A DNA stretch of 64,000 bases, taken from positions 39,246,001 to 39,310,000 of the forward strand of contig CM060731.1 in the NCBI GenBank assembly GCA_030704615.1, in the 5' to 3' direction. The notes beneath the pieces are model-generated. The model was not told where the DNA came from and made no database searches. It saw nothing but the letters and a program-made list of their open reading frames with translations. Shown here one piece after another: positions 61,807 to 64,000 of this stretch (positions are counted from its first letter, which is position 1; the number at the start of each line of letters is the position of its first letter). Made by a program: the position numbers and the translations under genes. The DNA comes from Takakia lepidozioides (Eukaryota; Streptophyta; Takakiopsida; Takakiales; Takakiaceae).

Positions 61807-62593
61807 TGACACATTTTCCATTTTACGGATTCTGACATTTGCATCAATTTGTTCTGAATTACATTTTTCTATGATTGTGCGAAATTCATTAGTAATAGTT
61901 TTATCTATTTTAGTTAGATAAGATGTACAATAACTAGCCGCCGCATAAGGATCAAGAATATATTGTGCATCAGTATTAGCTTGCCACAGTGGACCCGCAT
62001 GTATGCCGAATGTGTTTGTGCGAATGTCTTTACATGCTCTTTTTTAAAATAAAGTTGGTTTGTGTAATCTACTACGTAAAGCAGCTATATATGTTTTTTC
62101 ATCAATATGTAACAATGAAAGAAACTCATTAAATGTAATATCTAAACCCATATCCATTTTGTCCAACTCAGTAAATATTACAGTTGATATTTGATTCAAA
62201 TGCATCAATTCTTGTTTGTTTAATTGTTCTGTTAAAGGTTCCAAAATTGTGGTAGAATTCATTGGGGGCAATGGATAATGAAAACGACATATAGCTTGAT
62301 TCTTTTTCCTGCATGTTCGTTTGTGCCGATGGGTTTGAGCTTCACGTAGAATGGGTGGAAGAACATTACTATCGGATGTTATATATTTATCTACGGATTG
62401 TTCAATTATATATTTTTATCAACCCCGTAAATTGGTGCATTAGCTATCCATAACATACCATGATCATGCTCACTGCCTCGGCTTTGAAATTTCGTTACAA
62501 AGAAGAAATCATGGAGTGCTCCAAAAATGGTATGATCTTTCATACATAGATGTCTAAATGCACCCATTCGATGATCATAATATCGAGCACATG
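61807..62593 (-). pseudogene. Helentron Rep (HUH endonuclease) domain
   Basis: The HUH motif lies in FQSRGSEHDHGMLWI (about 62495-62450). The tyrosine motif is YAAASYCTSYLTKID (about 61940-61895). The piece between (62271-62044) is all-alpha linker. Stops near 62406 and 62044 break the frame. The N-terminal end is lost at the LTR junction. Confidence 0.85.
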
Positions 62594-63306
62594 TGTCGCG
62601 CACCTCACTTCGGTAAACTCCCCTTCAAGTCATAGTTACTCGCTTTGATACGCGCGCCTGACTCCCAACCTGGCCGCCGGGCCAACTTGGAGCTTCGGTT
62701 GCTCACCGGGACATAACGGTCCCCTTTCGCTTCCATCTAAAACCCTCCACCTAATTGGGACTAGGAGAATTCCCTTTGGTAGATGGCAGTCCGGAACAGC
62801 TCCCCACTCTTTGGTCGCTTTCCGGCTCGCTCGCTTACTCACTAGTTTTTGGTCACCAACGGGCTTGCACCGTTCTCGGGGTTACTACTCCCTATATATA
62901 CTTCTGTAGCTGTCCGCGGGGGTTTCACAACCAGCCATGCCATTTTATGGCGAACCACCACGAAGACCCTCGATTCCCGGTGGTGAGTCGCGGTGAGTCT
63001 TGGCCCGCTCACCACGGCCCTATGGACCGTGATGAGTCCCAAGACTCCCCACGACTCCCACCACGAGGTCTCCGCCCCCATGGTGAGTCCTATGCCACCC
63101 CCACTAAGTCCCACTAAGCAACCACCACCCCTTGTGGAGCCACCCCCACCGCAACCCGGTGTGCGGGGCTCCACCTAGTGAGCGCCTCCGCCTTGGGCAC
63201 TCAAGGGTGCTTCAGCCCCCGTACCTATCGCTGCTACTGCCCCCACCACAGAGGCAGCCCCTCTTGTGTCCCGACCTCCCTACCCTCAAGGCAAAGGGCC
63301 GCGACA
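62594..63306 (-). repeat. Second LTR of Gypsy family G2 (713 bp)
   Basis: It starts TGTCGCGCACC and ends CCGCGACA, about 90 % similar to 50760-51478. Its left neighbour is Helentron Rep sequence, so this LTR is the outer (3') edge of a minus-strand element extending to the right. Confidence 0.9.
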
Positions 63307-64000
63307 CACACCCCTACCAACAGGGAGTCGATGTCCTCATCGACTTGTCCATTTTGTAGAAACGAACATCCAAGTTGTGGCGTCCCACATCAAGGAGTTT
63401 GTTTCCGTACCATGGCGTCCCATGGCAAAGAACCAAACCCCATACTTGACTCTACTCTCCACTAGCTAGTTCGGCCGACTTCCTCCAAGTCCCGGCCAAG
63501 GGTGGAGCTTCTCCAGCTCCTCCCAGTGCACTCTTCTTGGCCTACTTCAAGGCCAAGGAACGATCCTCCCCGAGGATCGAATCGCCTTACTGCAACAACA
63601 TTGCTTGCGATCGCTCATGATGCCGCTTTTGGCATCACCTTGAGCAAGGGTTCACCTGGAACCCTCTTTGACTAGGAAGATAACCTTGAACCAACCGTGC
63701 GCCCCAATCACTACAATTGGGTCCGCCTTGGAATGCTGGCCTGAGGTACGGGAACACGCCGAAGCCGCACTACGACTTCGTCCCGAGGCTACACGATTAT
63801 AGTACGTGAACGGAAGCACGTAGCTTCCGCGTTAGCCCGCACTACAAGGCAACCCCCTCGGTAGCGCAGTTATAGTACGCGCACGCGCGCCAGGTGCGCA
63901 CTAGCACGTGAACTCCCAAAGAAGGCGCAAGTTTCCTTGCCCCTTGGATGGGAGTCACCCGATTTCGGCACTGCGCAAACACACGATTAACCCAATTTAC
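63307..64000 (-). mobile_element. 3' internal region of a second G2-type Gypsy copy
   Basis: Next to the LTR the minus strand has the purine-rich GGTAGGGGTGTG, a plausible polypurine tract. The rest shows no intact reading frame, as expected of a 3' untranslated region. The body runs out of the window. Confidence 0.55.

Overview
The window is nuclear DNA from a land plant. It holds spliced genes with short GT-AG introns (about 0.1 to 0.8 kb), a plant-type two-half ABCA transporter, a cutin-type GPAT, a plant UGT and PLS-type PPR sequences. The abundant degenerate PPR modules, a Helentron-type element and a PHD-tailed Gypsy element fit a seed-free plant (fern, lycophyte or bryophyte) better than a flowering plant. 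That placement is inference; the species cannot be fixed from the sequence.

Layout. 433-7675 (+) is the 3' part of a full-size ABCA transporter, tail to tail with a GPAT4/6/8-like acyltransferase (8464-10277, -). 10.5-19.7 kb is repeat-rich: a SINE-like repeat, an 871-bp hAT-type non-autonomous element with a perfect 8-bp target duplication, a decayed Ty3/Gypsy element with a dUTPase-like domain, and a CACTA-like end. 19690-22543 (+) is a J-domain gene with a probable GC-AG intron. 25.0-30.9 kb is a field of tandemly duplicated, broken PPR modules with a captured DUF2921-type gene fragment. 31525-33773 (+) is an intact five-exon UDP-glycosyltransferase. It is followed by remains of a DOT1/SAM-methyltransferase-like gene and a two-exon DUF1348 (NTF2-like) gene (36068-36769, -).

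The centrepiece is a 10.3-kb Mutator-like element (37229-47525) with a perfect 9-bp target duplication. Each end is about 2 kb and built of GGGTTACA-rich tandem repeats in opposite orientation. It carries an intact Ulp1-type protease gene and a convergent MURA-type transposase with three in-frame TAG codons. It appears to sit inside an older roughly 480-bp TA-flanked element.

47.9-64 kb is nested retroelements: a truncated Gypsy with a 719-bp LTR and tRNA-Met primer site, then a Helentron-like element (Rep, helicase and AP-type endonuclease) split by a second Gypsy whose integrase ends in a PHD finger, then another LTR of the first family. Nearly all mobile-element proteins are broken. The ABCA, GPAT, J-protein, UGT, DUF1348 and Ulp1 reading frames join across their introns without a break. 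No tRNA, rRNA or CRISPR was seen.
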